Source: CAXBDP01 sp041689935
GTDB taxonomy: Bacteria; Bacteroidota; Bacteroidia; Cytophagales; Cyclobacteriaceae
Direction of reading: 5' to 3'
NCBI GenBank assembly: GCA_041689935.1
Contig: JBDNFI010000097.1
Coordinates: 62,001-126,000 of the forward strand
Length of the DNA: 64,000 nt
Below, one piece after another: positions 26,588 to 34,878 of this stretch (position 1 is the stretch's first letter; every line of letters starts with the position of its first letter). Both the position numbers and the translations under genes were made by a program. The notes beneath the pieces are model-generated. The model worked only from the letters and a program-made list of their open reading frames with translations, did no database searches and was not told the DNA's origin.

Positions 26588-28378
26588 ATGACCATAGATT
26601 TTTTAATTAAAAGTGCCATATCCAAAGCATTCAAAGTAGCCTTTGATGCAGAATTAACTATAGCTGAAATTGCCCTACAAGAAACCCGAAAGGAGTTTGT
26701 AGGAAGTCATACTTTTGTGACGTTTCCTTTTGCAAGAATGTCCAAGAAAAGCCCAGAGGAAACAGGCAGGGTTTTAGGTGAATATCTTGTTCAAAGTAAA
26801 GTAGAAATCAAGAGTTTCAATGTGGTGAAAGGCTTTCTCAACATTGAATTGAGCGACGTAGTGTGGTTAAATTTGTTTGCTGCGATTTTGGATACTCCGA
26901 ATTATGGTATTCATCCTCCCGCTAATAAAAAGGTACTGGTTGAGTTCTCGTCTCCAAACACTAACAAGCCTCTTCATTTGGGACATTTGCGTAATAATTT
27001 TTTAGGTCATAGCATCTCTCAAATATTGACAGCAAACGGCTATGAAGTAAGCATGAGTAACCTTGTGAATGATAGAGGCATTCATATTTGCAAATCTATG
27101 CTTGCTTATGTCCGATATGGTAATGGCGAAACTCCTAAGTCTAGTCAATTGAAAGGAGATCATTTGGCAGGGAAATACTATGTCAAATTCGATCAAGAGT
27201 ATAAGAAGGAAACCGAAGAATTGATTTTGCAGGGGATGGAGGCAGAGCAAGCCAAGAAGAAAGCTCCCATTTTGCTCGAAGCTCAAGAAATGCTACAAAA
27301 ATGGGAAGCAAATGATCCTGAAGTAATTGCCTTGTGGAAACAAATGAATGGCTGGGTTTACGCGGGTTTCAACGAGAGCTACCAGACGATGGGTATTCAA
27401 TTTGATAAGTATTATTACGAATCCGAAACGTACCTGCTGGGAAAAGATATTGTAGAGGAAGGGTTGGAGAAGGGAGTTTTTTTTAAAAAGGACGATGGCT
27501 CAGTTTGGGTAGATTTGACAGACGAAGGAATGGATGAAAAACTGGTGCTTCGAGCAGATGGCACTTCCGTTTACATCACTCAAGATATGGGTACGGCCGA
27601 TTTGAAATATGCTGATTTTAAATTTGAGAAATCTGTATATGTAGTTGGAAATGAGCAAGATTATCATTTTAAAGTATTGTTTTCAATTCTTAAAAAATTG
27701 GGCCGAACCTATGCAGGTGGTTTGTATCACCTTTCTTATGGTATGGTTGATTTACCTTCTGGCAAAATGAAATCGCGGGAGGGAACCGTGGTAGATGCCG
27801 ATGATCTGATGCAAGAGATGTTTGACACTGCCGAACAGCATACCAAAGAACTTGGAAAAGTGGAAGGATTTGATGAAACTGAGGCCAAAGAGTTGTATAG
27901 AAAGTTAGGTTTAGGAGCCTTAAAATTCTATTTGCTAAGAGTTGATCCTAAAAAGCGGATTTTATTCAACCCTCAAGAATCAGTAGAATTTCAAGGATTT
28001 ACCGCGCCCTTTATTCAATACACCTTTGCGCGAATTTCTTCTATACTTAGAAGAGCAAAGCAATTAGAAATTGATGCGAATTCAGGAATTATAAAAAATC
28101 AAAATCAATTAGCGGCTGAAGAAATTGACCTTATAAAAGTGATTGCGGATTATCCAGCAAAAATATTTTTGGCTGGTGAAAATATGGATCCTTCTTTAGT
28201 TGCTCAATACATTTACGATTTAGCTAAAGAATATAATCGTTTTTATACCGTTCATTCGATTTTTAAGGAACAGGATAGTCAAGTAATGGCAATGAGGGTT
28301 GCTTTGTCTAATCAAGTTGCGATAACAATTGAGAGCGCAATGTTGTTACTTGGCATAGAAGTTCCTGAACGGATGTAG
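26588..28378 (+). CDS. argS: Arginyl-tRNA synthetase
   Basis: ArgRS, 596 aa, a class Ia synthetase. It has an N-terminal tRNA-binding Add1 domain (about 1-105), the HIGH-type motif SPNTNKPLHLGHLRN (HLGH near 130-133) and the KMSKS-equivalent GKMKSREGTVV (SRE in place of the canonical lysine motif, as is normal for many ArgRS). A DALR anticodon-binding domain closes the protein (about 475-596). ATG 26588 is preferred over TTG 26585. It lies 63 bp downstream of the arginase gene on the same strand, so both arginine-using genes may be expressed together. It has one octamer in each orientation. Confidence 0.94.
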   Translation: MTIDFLIKSAISKAFKVAFDAELTIAEIALQETRKEFVGSHTFVTFPFARMSKKSPEETGRVLGEYLVQSKVEIKSFNVVKGFLNIELSDVVWLNLFAAILDTPNYGIHPPANKKVLVEFSSPNTNKPLHLGHLRNNFLGHSISQILTANGYEVSMSNLVNDRGIHICKSMLAYVRYGNGETPKSSQLKGDHLAGKYYVKFDQEYKKETEELILQGMEAEQAKKKAPILLEAQEMLQKWEANDPEVIALWKQMNGWVYAGFNESYQTMGIQFDKYYYESETYLLGKDIVEEGLEKGVFFKKDDGSVWVDLTDEGMDEKLVLRADGTSVYITQDMGTADLKYADFKFEKSVYVVGNEQDYHFKVLFSILKKLGRTYAGGLYHLSYGMVDLPSGKMKSREGTVVDADDLMQEMFDTAEQHTKELGKVEGFDETEAKELYRKLGLGALKFYLLRVDPKKRILFNPQESVEFQGFTAPFIQYTFARISSILRRAKQLEIDANSGIIKNQNQLAAEEIDLIKVIADYPAKIFLAGENMDPSLVAQYIYDLAKEYNRFYTVHSIFKEQDSQVMAMRVALSNQVAITIESAMLLLGIEVPERM

Positions 28379-28473
28379 TTCCTGATTTTTATACCTGACC
28401 TATTTTTCTTATATTAAGATTTTATGAAGAAAGAGTTGATTCTTTCTCTATTTTAAATTTAAACTACGAAGCT

Positions 28474-29061
28474 ATGAAAAAGGTACTTTTACTATTTACA
28501 GGAGTTATACTTGCGGTAGCCATATTGGTGGCTCGCCCAATGCTGACCTCTAAAGGGATTGAAAACGAAAATAATATTACCCCGATGACCTCATTCTACG
28601 ATTTCAAAATGCGTTCGATAAATGGTGAAGAAATTGACTTCACTGAATTCGAAGGAAAAAAAGTTTTATTAGTAAATGTAGCTTCCAAATGCGGGTATAC
28701 TCCACAGTATGCTGACTTACAAAAACTGCATAAGGAATATGGTGACAAAGTGGTAATTCTTGGTTTTCCTGCAAACAATTTTGGAGGACAGGAGCCAGGA
28801 AGTAATGAGGAAATAATTGAGTTTTGTGAAACGAATTATGGTGTTTCGTTTCAAATGTTCGAAAAGGTTTCAGTTAAAGGTATTGATAAACACCCTTTGT
28901 ATAGATGGTTGTCGGATAAGTCGCAAAATGGATGGAATGATCAAGAGCCAACTTGGAATTTTTGCAAGTACCTCATCAACGAAAAAGGCGATTTAGTTAA
29001 ATTCTATCCTTCCTCTGTAAATCCAACAGATGATAAATTAATACAGGATATTTCAAGCTAA
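28474..29061 (+). CDS. Exported or membrane-anchored glutathione peroxidase family protein
   Basis: A 195-aa protein: an N-terminal hydrophobic segment (residues 3-20, signal peptide or anchor) followed by a complete GPx domain. NVASKCGYTPQY carries the peroxidatic cysteine in place of selenocysteine, GFPANNFGGQEPGSNEEI carries the catalytic glutamine, FCETNYGVSFQMF carries the likely resolving cysteine, and WNFCKYL carries the Trp-Asn pair. Cysteine GPx proteins of this type are usually thioredoxin-dependent hydroperoxidases. It probably acts in the periplasm. It is a single gene with a terminator directly downstream. Confidence 0.87.
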   Translation: MKKVLLLFTGVILAVAILVARPMLTSKGIENENNITPMTSFYDFKMRSINGEEIDFTEFEGKKVLLVNVASKCGYTPQYADLQKLHKEYGDKVVILGFPANNFGGQEPGSNEEIIEFCETNYGVSFQMFEKVSVKGIDKHPLYRWLSDKSQNGWNDQEPTWNFCKYLINEKGDLVKFYPSSVNPTDDKLIQDISS

Positions 29062-29085
29062 TAAAATATTCAGGCAATAGAAAAG

Positions 29086-29111
29086 AGCTAGATTTTCTTC
29101 TAGCTTTTTTT
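29086..29111 (+). terminator. Intrinsic terminator after the glutathione peroxidase gene
   Basis: AGCTAGA / TCTAGCT with a 6-nt loop, followed by a T run at 29105-29111. It overlaps the last codon of the convergent TspO-like gene. Confidence 0.75.
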
Positions 29112-29907
29112 ATGCAAAATAGATTTTACCAATACGATTCCATTTTCTAAGCATATCGACAACGATAATTGCTATGGAGACAAATGCGATGAGGGAGATA
29201 TTTTCTAAGAGTAATTCACCTTCTGAGCTCCGCTTGATAATGATGCCCACGAATGCCCAAACTACCACCAAGCTAAAAATGATGTCTTTCCTTAGTTGCA
29301 GCATGATCAATGCTAAGGCAGCACCTATTACGATTAGGATTTTAGCCCAGAGTGCTTCAGATAGGCCTGCTCCAACCCAATTCTGATCTACAAGGACAGC
29401 AGTTGTATTAGCAATAGTTGCAATAGAAATCCAGCCTAGGTACATGCTAAATGGCACATGTAAAAACCATTTTTTGGCAGGATTTCCTTGTGGAATTCCA
29501 ACATTGATGGCGATAGTAATTTTTAATAGCAATAATAGTAGAATAAGCATGATAGCCAATGAGAGCAAAGTCAGCTGATAATGCCAGGCAAAAATCCAGC
29601 CTGCATTTGCTAAGCAAGAAAGGAAGAAAAGGAATCCGATTTTTTGAATAAATAGACCTTCAGGTTTTCGTAGTACGGTGCTTTGGTAGATTAAAAAGGC
29701 AATTAGACTAAGATAAATTAGCCCCCAAATAGAAAAGGTGATTCCAGCAGGCACAAATAAATTTGGGTAAAATGCGGATAAATCTCCTGTATTGTATCCA
29801 TTAATTGGAAGTGCGTTAGCCAATCCATTCACAGTAACCATTCCGATAAACCCAAAGATACTAAGTATAAAAAGGGCAATATTATTTTTTAACGGGGAGC
29901 TATTCAT
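29110..29907 (-). CDS. TspO/MBR-like tryptophan-rich membrane protein
   Basis: A 265-aa polytopic membrane protein with about eight hydrophobic segments. NLFVPAGITFSIWGLIYLSL and ANAGWIFAWHYQ match conserved positions of the TspO/MBR fold (FxPPxxxFxxxWxxLY and NxxWxxxF), and the protein has the longer Bacteroidota form of that family. TspO proteins bind tetrapyrroles and sterol-like ligands, but function in this subgroup is not established. It is convergent with the peroxidase gene and divergent from menA. Confidence 0.7.
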   Translation of the reverse strand: MNSSPLKNNIALFILSIFGFIGMVTVNGLANALPINGYNTGDLSAFYPNLFVPAGITFSIWGLIYLSLIAFLIYQSTVLRKPEGLFIQKIGFLFFLSCLANAGWIFAWHYQLTLLSLAIMLILLLLLLKITIAINVGIPQGNPAKKWFLHVPFSMYLGWISIATIANTTAVLVDQNWVGAGLSEALWAKILIVIGAALALIMLQLRKDIIFSLVVVWAFVGIIIKRSSEGELLLENISLIAFVSIAIIVVDMLRKWNRIGKIYFA

Positions 29908-29962
29908 AGTGTGATTGGTTTAATCTTATCTACAATGTAAGAAATAAAAACGATTGGGAATG

Positions 29963-29970
29963 TATCTTTG
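29963..29970 (+). promoter_or_regulatory. menA: Bacteroidota -7 promoter element of menA
   Basis: TATCTTTG fits TAnnTTTG exactly and ends 7 bp before ATG 29978. It supports that start over the in-frame codon at 29954, which would lie upstream of the transcription start. The transcript would have almost no 5' leader. No clear -33 TTTG is seen. Confidence 0.45.
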
Positions 29971-29977
29971 CGGTGAT

Positions 29978-30892
29978 ATGAAGAAATGGATTGAAGCAGC
30001 CCGATTACGAACCCTCCCGCTGGCTTTGGCCTGTGTTGGAATGGGTTCAATTCTGGCTTATTATGAAGGATTCTCTGGAGGTTCCAAAGGTTCCTATTGG
30101 ATAATATTTTTACTATTAGTTGTTACTACAATCCTTTTACAAGTACTTTCCAATTTCGCCAACGATTACGGTGATTTTGTACATGGAGCTGATAGCAAGG
30201 AAAGGAAAGGCCCTTCGAGATTGGTGCAATCTGGCGCCATTAGCGCAAAGGCAATGAAAAATGCGATCATTCTATTCTCTTTGCTTTCCTTACTCTCAGG
30301 GGTAATATTGCTTTATTATTCGATTGGTTTTCAGGATATTGGCTTCTATATTTTCTTAGCATTAGGCATAGCGGCTATTTTCGCAGCAATCACCTATACA
30401 GCTGGTGATCACCCTTATGGTTACATTGGTCTGGGTGATATATCAGTATTTTTGTTTTTTGGCTTGTTGGGAGTATTGGGTAGCAATTATTTATTTACGA
30501 GTGCTTTCAATGCAACCAATCTATTTCCAGCAATGGCTTGTGGGCTGTTTTCTACAGCGGTACTCAACTTAAATAATATTCGAGATATTGAGTCAGATGT
30601 AAAGGCAGGAAAAAAATCAATTCCCGTACGGATTGGTAGACAAGCTGCTGTTAAATACCATATTGCATTGATCGCTTTGGGAGTAGTTAGTGCTGTTATT
30701 TTTATGATGCTAAACTATCAATCTATTTTCCAGTTTTTATTCGTTTTGGTTTTTCCTCTGTTTATGAGAAATATAAAGGCTGTCAGCAAATTTAAAGTGC
30801 CTGAGAAGTTAGACCCTTATCTTAAACAGTTAGCAATAAGTACGTTAATTTTTGTAATTCTCTTTGGAATTGGCTTGCTAAGTGTTGTTTAA
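29978..30892 (+). CDS. menA: 1,4-dihydroxy-2-naphthoate prenyltransferase
   Basis: MenA, 304 aa, a UbiA-superfamily membrane enzyme that prenylates dihydroxynaphthoate in menaquinone synthesis. It opens with KKWIEAARLRTLPLALACVGMG, typical of MenA. The first Asp-rich motif is NFANDYGDFVHGAD (near 60-73), with KGPSRLVQSG after it, and the second is NNIRDIESD (near 203-211). About eight membrane segments are visible. It stands alone between the TspO-like gene and the Crp/Fnr regulator. An antisense octamer copy is at 30013. Confidence 0.9.
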   Translation: MKKWIEAARLRTLPLALACVGMGSILAYYEGFSGGSKGSYWIIFLLLVVTTILLQVLSNFANDYGDFVHGADSKERKGPSRLVQSGAISAKAMKNAIILFSLLSLLSGVILLYYSIGFQDIGFYIFLALGIAAIFAAITYTAGDHPYGYIGLGDISVFLFFGLLGVLGSNYLFTSAFNATNLFPAMACGLFSTAVLNLNNIRDIESDVKAGKKSIPVRIGRQAAVKYHIALIALGVVSAVIFMMLNYQSIFQFLFVLVFPLFMRNIKAVSKFKVPEKLDPYLKQLAISTLIFVILFGIGLLSVV

Positions 30893-31000
30893 TTCCCTAA
30901 ATTATCGACGTTATCAGTTTGTTGATGAACTAAAAGAGTAGATTAATTTTTATAGACTTGTGAAAGTTAATATTAAGCTTATTTTTTAAATCAATAAATA

Positions 31001-31720
31001 ATGAGTACCAAAAAATCATCTATAAATCTCGCATGCGCGACGTGTGAAAGCCGTAAAGATTCTTTATTTGAGAACCTATTTACGGAAGATTTGGATGCCT
31101 TGGGCGAGGGCAAATCTTGTGTCATATATAAGAAAGGGCAAACGCTTTTTTATGAAGGAACAAGACCCATGGGTTTATTCTGTATCAATAGTGGTAAAGT
31201 GAAAGTATATAAAATGGGTTCGCAAGGTAGAGAGCAAATTATTAGGCTTTCTAGTTCAGGAGATTTTTTGGGCTATCGAGCGCTGCTTGGAGAAGAGTAT
31301 TACAGTGCCTCGGCTACAGTTTTAGAGGATGCTGCTATTTGTTTTATTCCCAAAAGTAATTTCATAGAACTGCTAAGGACAAATTTAACCTTTTTCAAAA
31401 GTTTAACCAAAAGTATTTGTCACGAACTTGGAGTTATGGAAGAGCAAATGGCAATGCTTGCGCAAAAGTCTGTTCGAGAGAGATTAGCTACTAATTTGAT
31501 TATATTAAAAGAATCTTACGGTGTAGAAGGGGAGGAAAGTGTGCTTATCGATATTGCTCTTTCAAGAGAAGACATTGCCAACATTGTAGGAACGGCTACT
31601 GAAACAGTCATTAGGCTTTTATCAGATTTCAAAAGCAGTAACCTAATTTCCTTCGAAGGTAAAAAAATAAGAGTTCTTGATCCCAAAGGACTTGTGAGAG
31701 AAGCAGATTTCTATAAATAG
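31001..31720 (+). CDS. Crp/Fnr family regulator with FNR-like cysteines
   Basis: A 239-aa transcription factor with a cyclic-nucleotide-binding-like domain (about 25-145) and a C-terminal winged helix (about 165-235, recognition region SREDIANIVGTATETVIRLL). Cysteines lie at C12 and C15 (CATC), C40, C61, C114 and C140. An N-terminal CxxC plus a later cysteine resembles oxygen-sensing FNR proteins, although the spacing is not that of E. coli FNR (C20, C23, C29, C122). The recognition helix keeps E-x-x-x-R (ETVIR), which in FNR reads TTGAT half-sites. A matching box lies just downstream (31765), ahead of the stress-protein genes. Confidence 0.82.
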   Translation: MSTKKSSINLACATCESRKDSLFENLFTEDLDALGEGKSCVIYKKGQTLFYEGTRPMGLFCINSGKVKVYKMGSQGREQIIRLSSSGDFLGYRALLGEEYYSASATVLEDAAICFIPKSNFIELLRTNLTFFKSLTKSICHELGVMEEQMAMLAQKSVRERLATNLIILKESYGVEGEESVLIDIALSREDIANIVGTATETVIRLLSDFKSSNLISFEGKKIRVLDPKGLVREADFYK

Positions 31721-31764
31721 TTATGAAAGCCCACTTGATTTCCTGACTATTATCATATAATCCG

Positions 31765-31778
31765 TTGATAGCCATCAT
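31765..31778. promoter_or_regulatory. FNR-type box in the promoter of the universal stress protein genes
   Basis: TTGATAGCCATCAT matches the FNR consensus TTGAT-N4-ATCAA at nine of ten positions. A -7-like CAGATTTG (one mismatch to TAnnTTTG) follows at 31801-31808. This puts the box centre roughly 41-44 bp upstream of the expected transcription start, the usual class II activator position. It lies between an FNR-like regulator and two Usp genes. Confidence 0.5.
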
Positions 31779-31872
31779 ACCTTTTTGGTCAATATAAGGT
31801 CAGATTTGTAATGATGTCCATTCAGTCTGGTGTCTTTCCTAAAAATGATCTTTTAATACTAACTAAGAGGCT

Positions 31873-32730
31873 ATGTACGATATAATTGTTCCCACAGATT
31901 TTTCAAGCCAAGCAAACTTCGCCTTACATTTCGCAACTCAAATTGCTAGGCGTACCGACGGCATTGTGCATTTGCTTCACGTAATTGAAGCTCCTAATGT
32001 TCATTCATTCAATACGATGGGCGAGGTAGTAAATGACGATTTTTACGATAATCAATACCTTCGAAAACGAATTGAATCTGCTAAGGCAATGCTTAGCAAG
32101 GTCGATAAGGATCCCCATTTTAGGAAAAATAAACTAACCGCAGAGGTTGTCGTAGGCAACGCATACACTCATATTTCTAGGCTTATTGCCACTAAAAATG
32201 CCGACTTGGTCGTGATGGGAACAAAAGGTTCGGATGGGGTAGACGAACTCTTAATTGGTTCTAATGCAGAAAAAGTAGTTCGCCATAGCCCTTGTCCTGT
32301 TATTACTATTAAAGAGGCTACGCATCTATCCCAAATGAAAAATATTGTGGTAGCGAGTAACTTTGAAGGAGATCAAAGTACTCTCTTAAGACAATTGGAC
32401 ACACTTACTGGTTTGTGCAGAGCAAAAATTCATTTGCTGTATGTAAATACCCCGAATAGCTTTAGGCCAAGTAGAGACACCATGAAAAAGATGGAAGATT
32501 TTGCTGCCAATCTTAATAAGAAACCCAATGCATTTCATATCTACAATGATTATATAGAGGAAGAAGGAATTCGAAATTTCGCCACAGATAATAAAATGGA
32601 AATGATCATGATGGGGACTTCTGGTCGCAAAGGATTACTACATCTACTCACAGGCAGTATAGCTGAAGATGTGATTAACCATGTGAATCTGCCAGTGTGG
32701 ACTTTTCCAATCAGAAAAGCTAAATCATAA
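31873..32730 (+). CDS. Universal stress protein with two Usp domains
   Basis: A 285-aa cytoplasmic protein of two tandem Usp domains (about 1-148 and 154-281). Each domain has the ATP-binding pattern G-x2-G-x9-G(S/T): MGTKGSDGVDELLIGSN in the first and MGTSGRKGLLHLLTGS in the second, so both may bind ATP. The first domain opens with IVPTDFSSQANFAL, the usual strand and loop. It heads a two-gene unit with the next Usp gene (5-bp spacer) and has an FNR-type box in its promoter, which suggests induction when oxygen is low. Confidence 0.88.
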   Translation: MYDIIVPTDFSSQANFALHFATQIARRTDGIVHLLHVIEAPNVHSFNTMGEVVNDDFYDNQYLRKRIESAKAMLSKVDKDPHFRKNKLTAEVVVGNAYTHISRLIATKNADLVVMGTKGSDGVDELLIGSNAEKVVRHSPCPVITIKEATHLSQMKNIVVASNFEGDQSTLLRQLDTLTGLCRAKIHLLYVNTPNSFRPSRDTMKKMEDFAANLNKKPNAFHIYNDYIEEEGIRNFATDNKMEMIMMGTSGRKGLLHLLTGSIAEDVINHVNLPVWTFPIRKAKS

Positions 32731-32735
32731 AAACA

Positions 32736-33551
32736 ATGGGTAGGGTCATAGTCGTTATCGATAGTTTCGAAATGTCAAAGAATGTGCTCCGCTTAGCAAT
32801 GAATGGAATTAAGGAAGGAAGGGAGCATTTATACGTTGGATTACTAATTAATCAGTTTGAAAACTCAACTGTCAGTAATAGAGAATCTATATCAACCTCC
32901 AATTATCAATTTTCACAAACAGAAGAGCGAATTATTCAATTAGGGAATTCCTTTCAAAATGATTTTTTAAGTGCAGGCATTTCTTCGAAAATATGCTTCG
33001 GAGAATGCCTTAATACCAAGCAAATAGTAAAAGAAAGTGCTTTCGCAGATCTACTAGTTATTGATGCCAAATCGTTTTCCGATTATTTATTAGAAAAAGA
33101 ATGTTTTCAACCTTTGCAAGGTGTTTTTGAAAAAGCTCAATGTCCATTATTAGTAATTACAACTAATTTTCAAGACTTTCACGACATTATAATATTGAAA
33201 GAAAGAGAAGAAAAAGTTGTAAAAGCAGTAAAATCCTTTAAAAGCACATTAACCCAAAGTTTAAGAAATGCAGAAGTGTCTTTAATTGGGAGAGTTCCAA
33301 ATGAAGAGGAAGAATTTAAAGACGAAAAAAGACTAGTGGATTTTCTGAAACAATCCTTTAAAAATGTAGGAATAATGCTTTCACCCGATCAACCATTGGA
33401 AAAAGTCGCCTTTAGTTTGATTAATAATTCGCAAATGCCTTTAGTAGTGATGTCAGGATTAGATAAGAATAGAATCAGAGATTTGATCCTCCCGCTTTTA
33501 TCTAATCCCAATAAGCGAGATATTTCCTTATACATCGAAAATCCATTTTGA
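32736..33551 (+). CDS. Divergent universal stress-like protein
   Basis: A 271-aa protein with the length and strand pattern of a tandem Usp protein (IVVIDSFEMSKNVLRLAMNGI at the start, LLVIDAKSF near 108, CPLLVIT near 132, PLVVMSGLDKN near 238). It lacks the G-x2-G-x9-GS ATP-binding motif in both halves, so it is likely a non-ATP-binding partner. It starts 5 bp after the canonical Usp gene and is surely co-transcribed. Family assignment rests on fold pattern and context. An antisense octamer is at 33488. Confidence 0.65.
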   Translation: MGRVIVVIDSFEMSKNVLRLAMNGIKEGREHLYVGLLINQFENSTVSNRESISTSNYQFSQTEERIIQLGNSFQNDFLSAGISSKICFGECLNTKQIVKESAFADLLVIDAKSFSDYLLEKECFQPLQGVFEKAQCPLLVITTNFQDFHDIIILKEREEKVVKAVKSFKSTLTQSLRNAEVSLIGRVPNEEEEFKDEKRLVDFLKQSFKNVGIMLSPDQPLEKVAFSLINNSQMPLVVMSGLDKNRIRDLILPLLSNPNKRDISLYIENPF

Positions 33552-33581
33552 TTTTTAGGCTTTTTGCTTTAATATTTGTCT

Positions 33582-33932
33582 ATGGCAAAAAAGAACGACT
33601 GGAAAAAGCGGGAGGGTGTGGTTTTTTCTATCAATCCAGATTTTGAATATCAAAAGGACAACGATTCTCCATTTGCATCATTGGCCTCTTCAACCCAAGA
33701 TTTTCGTGTGCAATTAGACAAAAAATCTCGTGGAGGCAAAAAAGTGACACTCATCACAGGATATAAAGGCAACCCATTGGAATTGCAGATTCTTGCAAAA
33801 GAACTAAAGTCAGCTTGTGGAGTAGGAGGGAGCGCAAAGGAAAACGAAATCCTTATTCAAGGAGATTTTCGTGATAAGGTGCTCGAACTCCTACATGCTA
33901 GAGGCTATAAAGCCAAAAAAGCAGGAGGCTGA
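33582..33932 (+). CDS. SUI1/eIF1-like translation initiation factor (YciH type)
   Basis: A 116-aa protein starting at ATG 33582, with a C-terminal SUI1 domain (about 42-110). Conserved blocks are LDKKSRGGKKVTLITGYKG and LKSACGVGGSAKENEILIQGDFRDK, the second being the diagnostic signature. Bacterial YciH proteins resemble eIF1 and can influence start-site fidelity, but their role is not settled. It is 30 bp after the second Usp gene on the same strand and may be read from the same promoter. Its 3' end almost touches the convergent DsbA-like gene. Octamer at 33608. Confidence 0.87.
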   Translation: MAKKNDWKKREGVVFSINPDFEYQKDNDSPFASLASSTQDFRVQLDKKSRGGKKVTLITGYKGNPLELQILAKELKSACGVGGSAKENEILIQGDFRDKVLELLHARGYKAKKAGG

Positions 33933-33933
33933 T

Positions 33934-34581
33934 TTAGCTTTTAGGCGGTTCAGATAGAATACTTTCTATCGTTTGGCTGAGATGCTCATAATCAGTATAT
34001 CCTCGGGCAGCCATAAAAAGTTGGTCTCCGCGATCTACTATTACCGCTGGAAAGCCATTGATTCCCCAATTTTCAATTAACTGAAATTCCTCAGAAGCCT
34101 TGTGTGCAGATTCATCTGTTTGCATTGCATCTAAGAAATAGGCTTTTTCTATACCAAACTTCCTTACTATTTCAGCCATGCCGTCTATATCTTGAGGAGC
34201 CATTCCTTCAAAATAAATAGCTTTTTGCAAGGCTGCTGCGAATTCAATTTGCCTTTCAGGTTGCATCCTTTTGAGGATGGCCATCGCTTTTGCTGCTGGA
34301 ATAGAATCGAAAATTGGGCTTTCTTCACTATTTAGATTTTGGAGAAAAGTCTCTCCAAATTTCACACCCGATGTCTGCTCTACTTGCTTGTAGGCTTCTT
34401 TTATGTAGGGGGCTACTAAGGCAATTGGCCCTACTCTAGTGCCACGAACCATCCCTCCAGAGAGTACCTCAAAGGTAAATTTATCCGAATTTTCTTTCGC
34501 AAACTTTTGAATTACAGGAGAAAATCCATAACACCAGCCACAGAGTGCGTCGTAAGCATAATATATTTTTGACTTCGCCAT
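33934..34581 (-). CDS. DsbA family (FrnE-like) thiol-disulfide protein
   Basis: A 215-aa DsbA-superfamily protein with CGWC (C14-C17) in YYAYDALCGWCYGFSP. A helical insertion (about 60-150) and a cis-proline region (GINGFPAVIV near 172-181) follow. It has no signal peptide, so it is cytoplasmic and more like the FrnE or 2-hydroxychromene-2-carboxylate isomerase-like branch than periplasmic DsbA. The substrate is unknown. It is convergent with the SUI1 gene with a 1-bp gap. Confidence 0.82.
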   Translation of the reverse strand: MAKSKIYYAYDALCGWCYGFSPVIQKFAKENSDKFTFEVLSGGMVRGTRVGPIALVAPYIKEAYKQVEQTSGVKFGETFLQNLNSEESPIFDSIPAAKAMAILKRMQPERQIEFAAALQKAIYFEGMAPQDIDGMAEIVRKFGIEKAYFLDAMQTDESAHKASEEFQLIENWGINGFPAVIVDRGDQLFMAARGYTDYEHLSQTIESILSEPPKS

Positions 34582-34726
34582 TTTAGTAATTTTAAATCTT
34601 CGAACATTGTCCCTTTATTTTAGGTTCAGTTTCGGTATTTATACCGGTAGACTAATCATTTCCTTACTGTTCATCAGTTAGTAATAATTGTGGTAATAAA
34701 TTTCTTTTCTCTTACATCAAAAGCTA

Positions 34727-34734
34727 TATCTTTG
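34727..34734 (+). promoter_or_regulatory. -7 promoter element of the his operon
   Basis: TATCTTTG is an exact TAnnTTTG match, ending 13 bp upstream of the leader-peptide ATG at 34748. A T-rich stretch lies where the -33 element is expected (34701-34709). Transcription would begin around 34738-34740. Confidence 0.6.
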
Positions 34735-34747
34735 TAATATTAAAAAT

Positions 34748-34810
34748 ATGCGCTACGCTAGTTTCTATACTCCACAGCACCACATTCATCATTCCTCTTC
34801 CGAGGAATAA
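34748..34810 (+). CDS. hisL: Histidine leader peptide (his attenuator)
   Basis: A 20-codon ORF, MRYASFYTPQHHIHHSSSEE, with four histidine codons within five positions (codons 11, 12, 14, 15), ending at TAA 34808-34810. It lies directly behind a consensus promoter and 68 bp ahead of hisG. Runs of the regulated amino acid are the hallmark of leader peptides controlling amino-acid operons by ribosome stalling. This ORF is too short for automatic gene callers. Its function is inferred from content and position. Confidence 0.75.
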   Translation: MRYASFYTPQHHIHHSSSEE

Positions 34811-34847
34811 GCGCACCATATTACCCAATTTCAACCTGATTTTTTTT
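34791..34847 (+). promoter_or_regulatory. Candidate attenuator region between leader peptide and hisG
   Basis: The hairpin ATTCCTC/GAGGAAT (34791-34797 and 34802-34808, loop TTCC) overlaps the last leader codons, directly after the His codons. A T-run follows at 34840-34847, but about 30 nt away, so a classical terminator hairpin is not evident by eye. A competing pairing TGCGCT (34749-34754) with AGCGCA (34810-34815) is possible. The exact mechanism (transcriptional or translational) cannot be read from this. Confidence 0.4.
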
Positions 34848-34878
34848 GATTTTTCAAAAGAGCAACAAAACCTTTGTT

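Noticed and set aside
31861..31872. Possible Shine-Dalgarno (AGAGG) before the Usp gene
   Set aside because: Genes here generally lack such sites; a single purine-rich match before ATG does not show use of a Shine-Dalgarno.
34633..34646. Palindrome CGGTATTTATACCG upstream of the his promoter
   Set aside because: It is 80 bp upstream of the -7 element, short, and without a second copy; an operator is possible but not supported.
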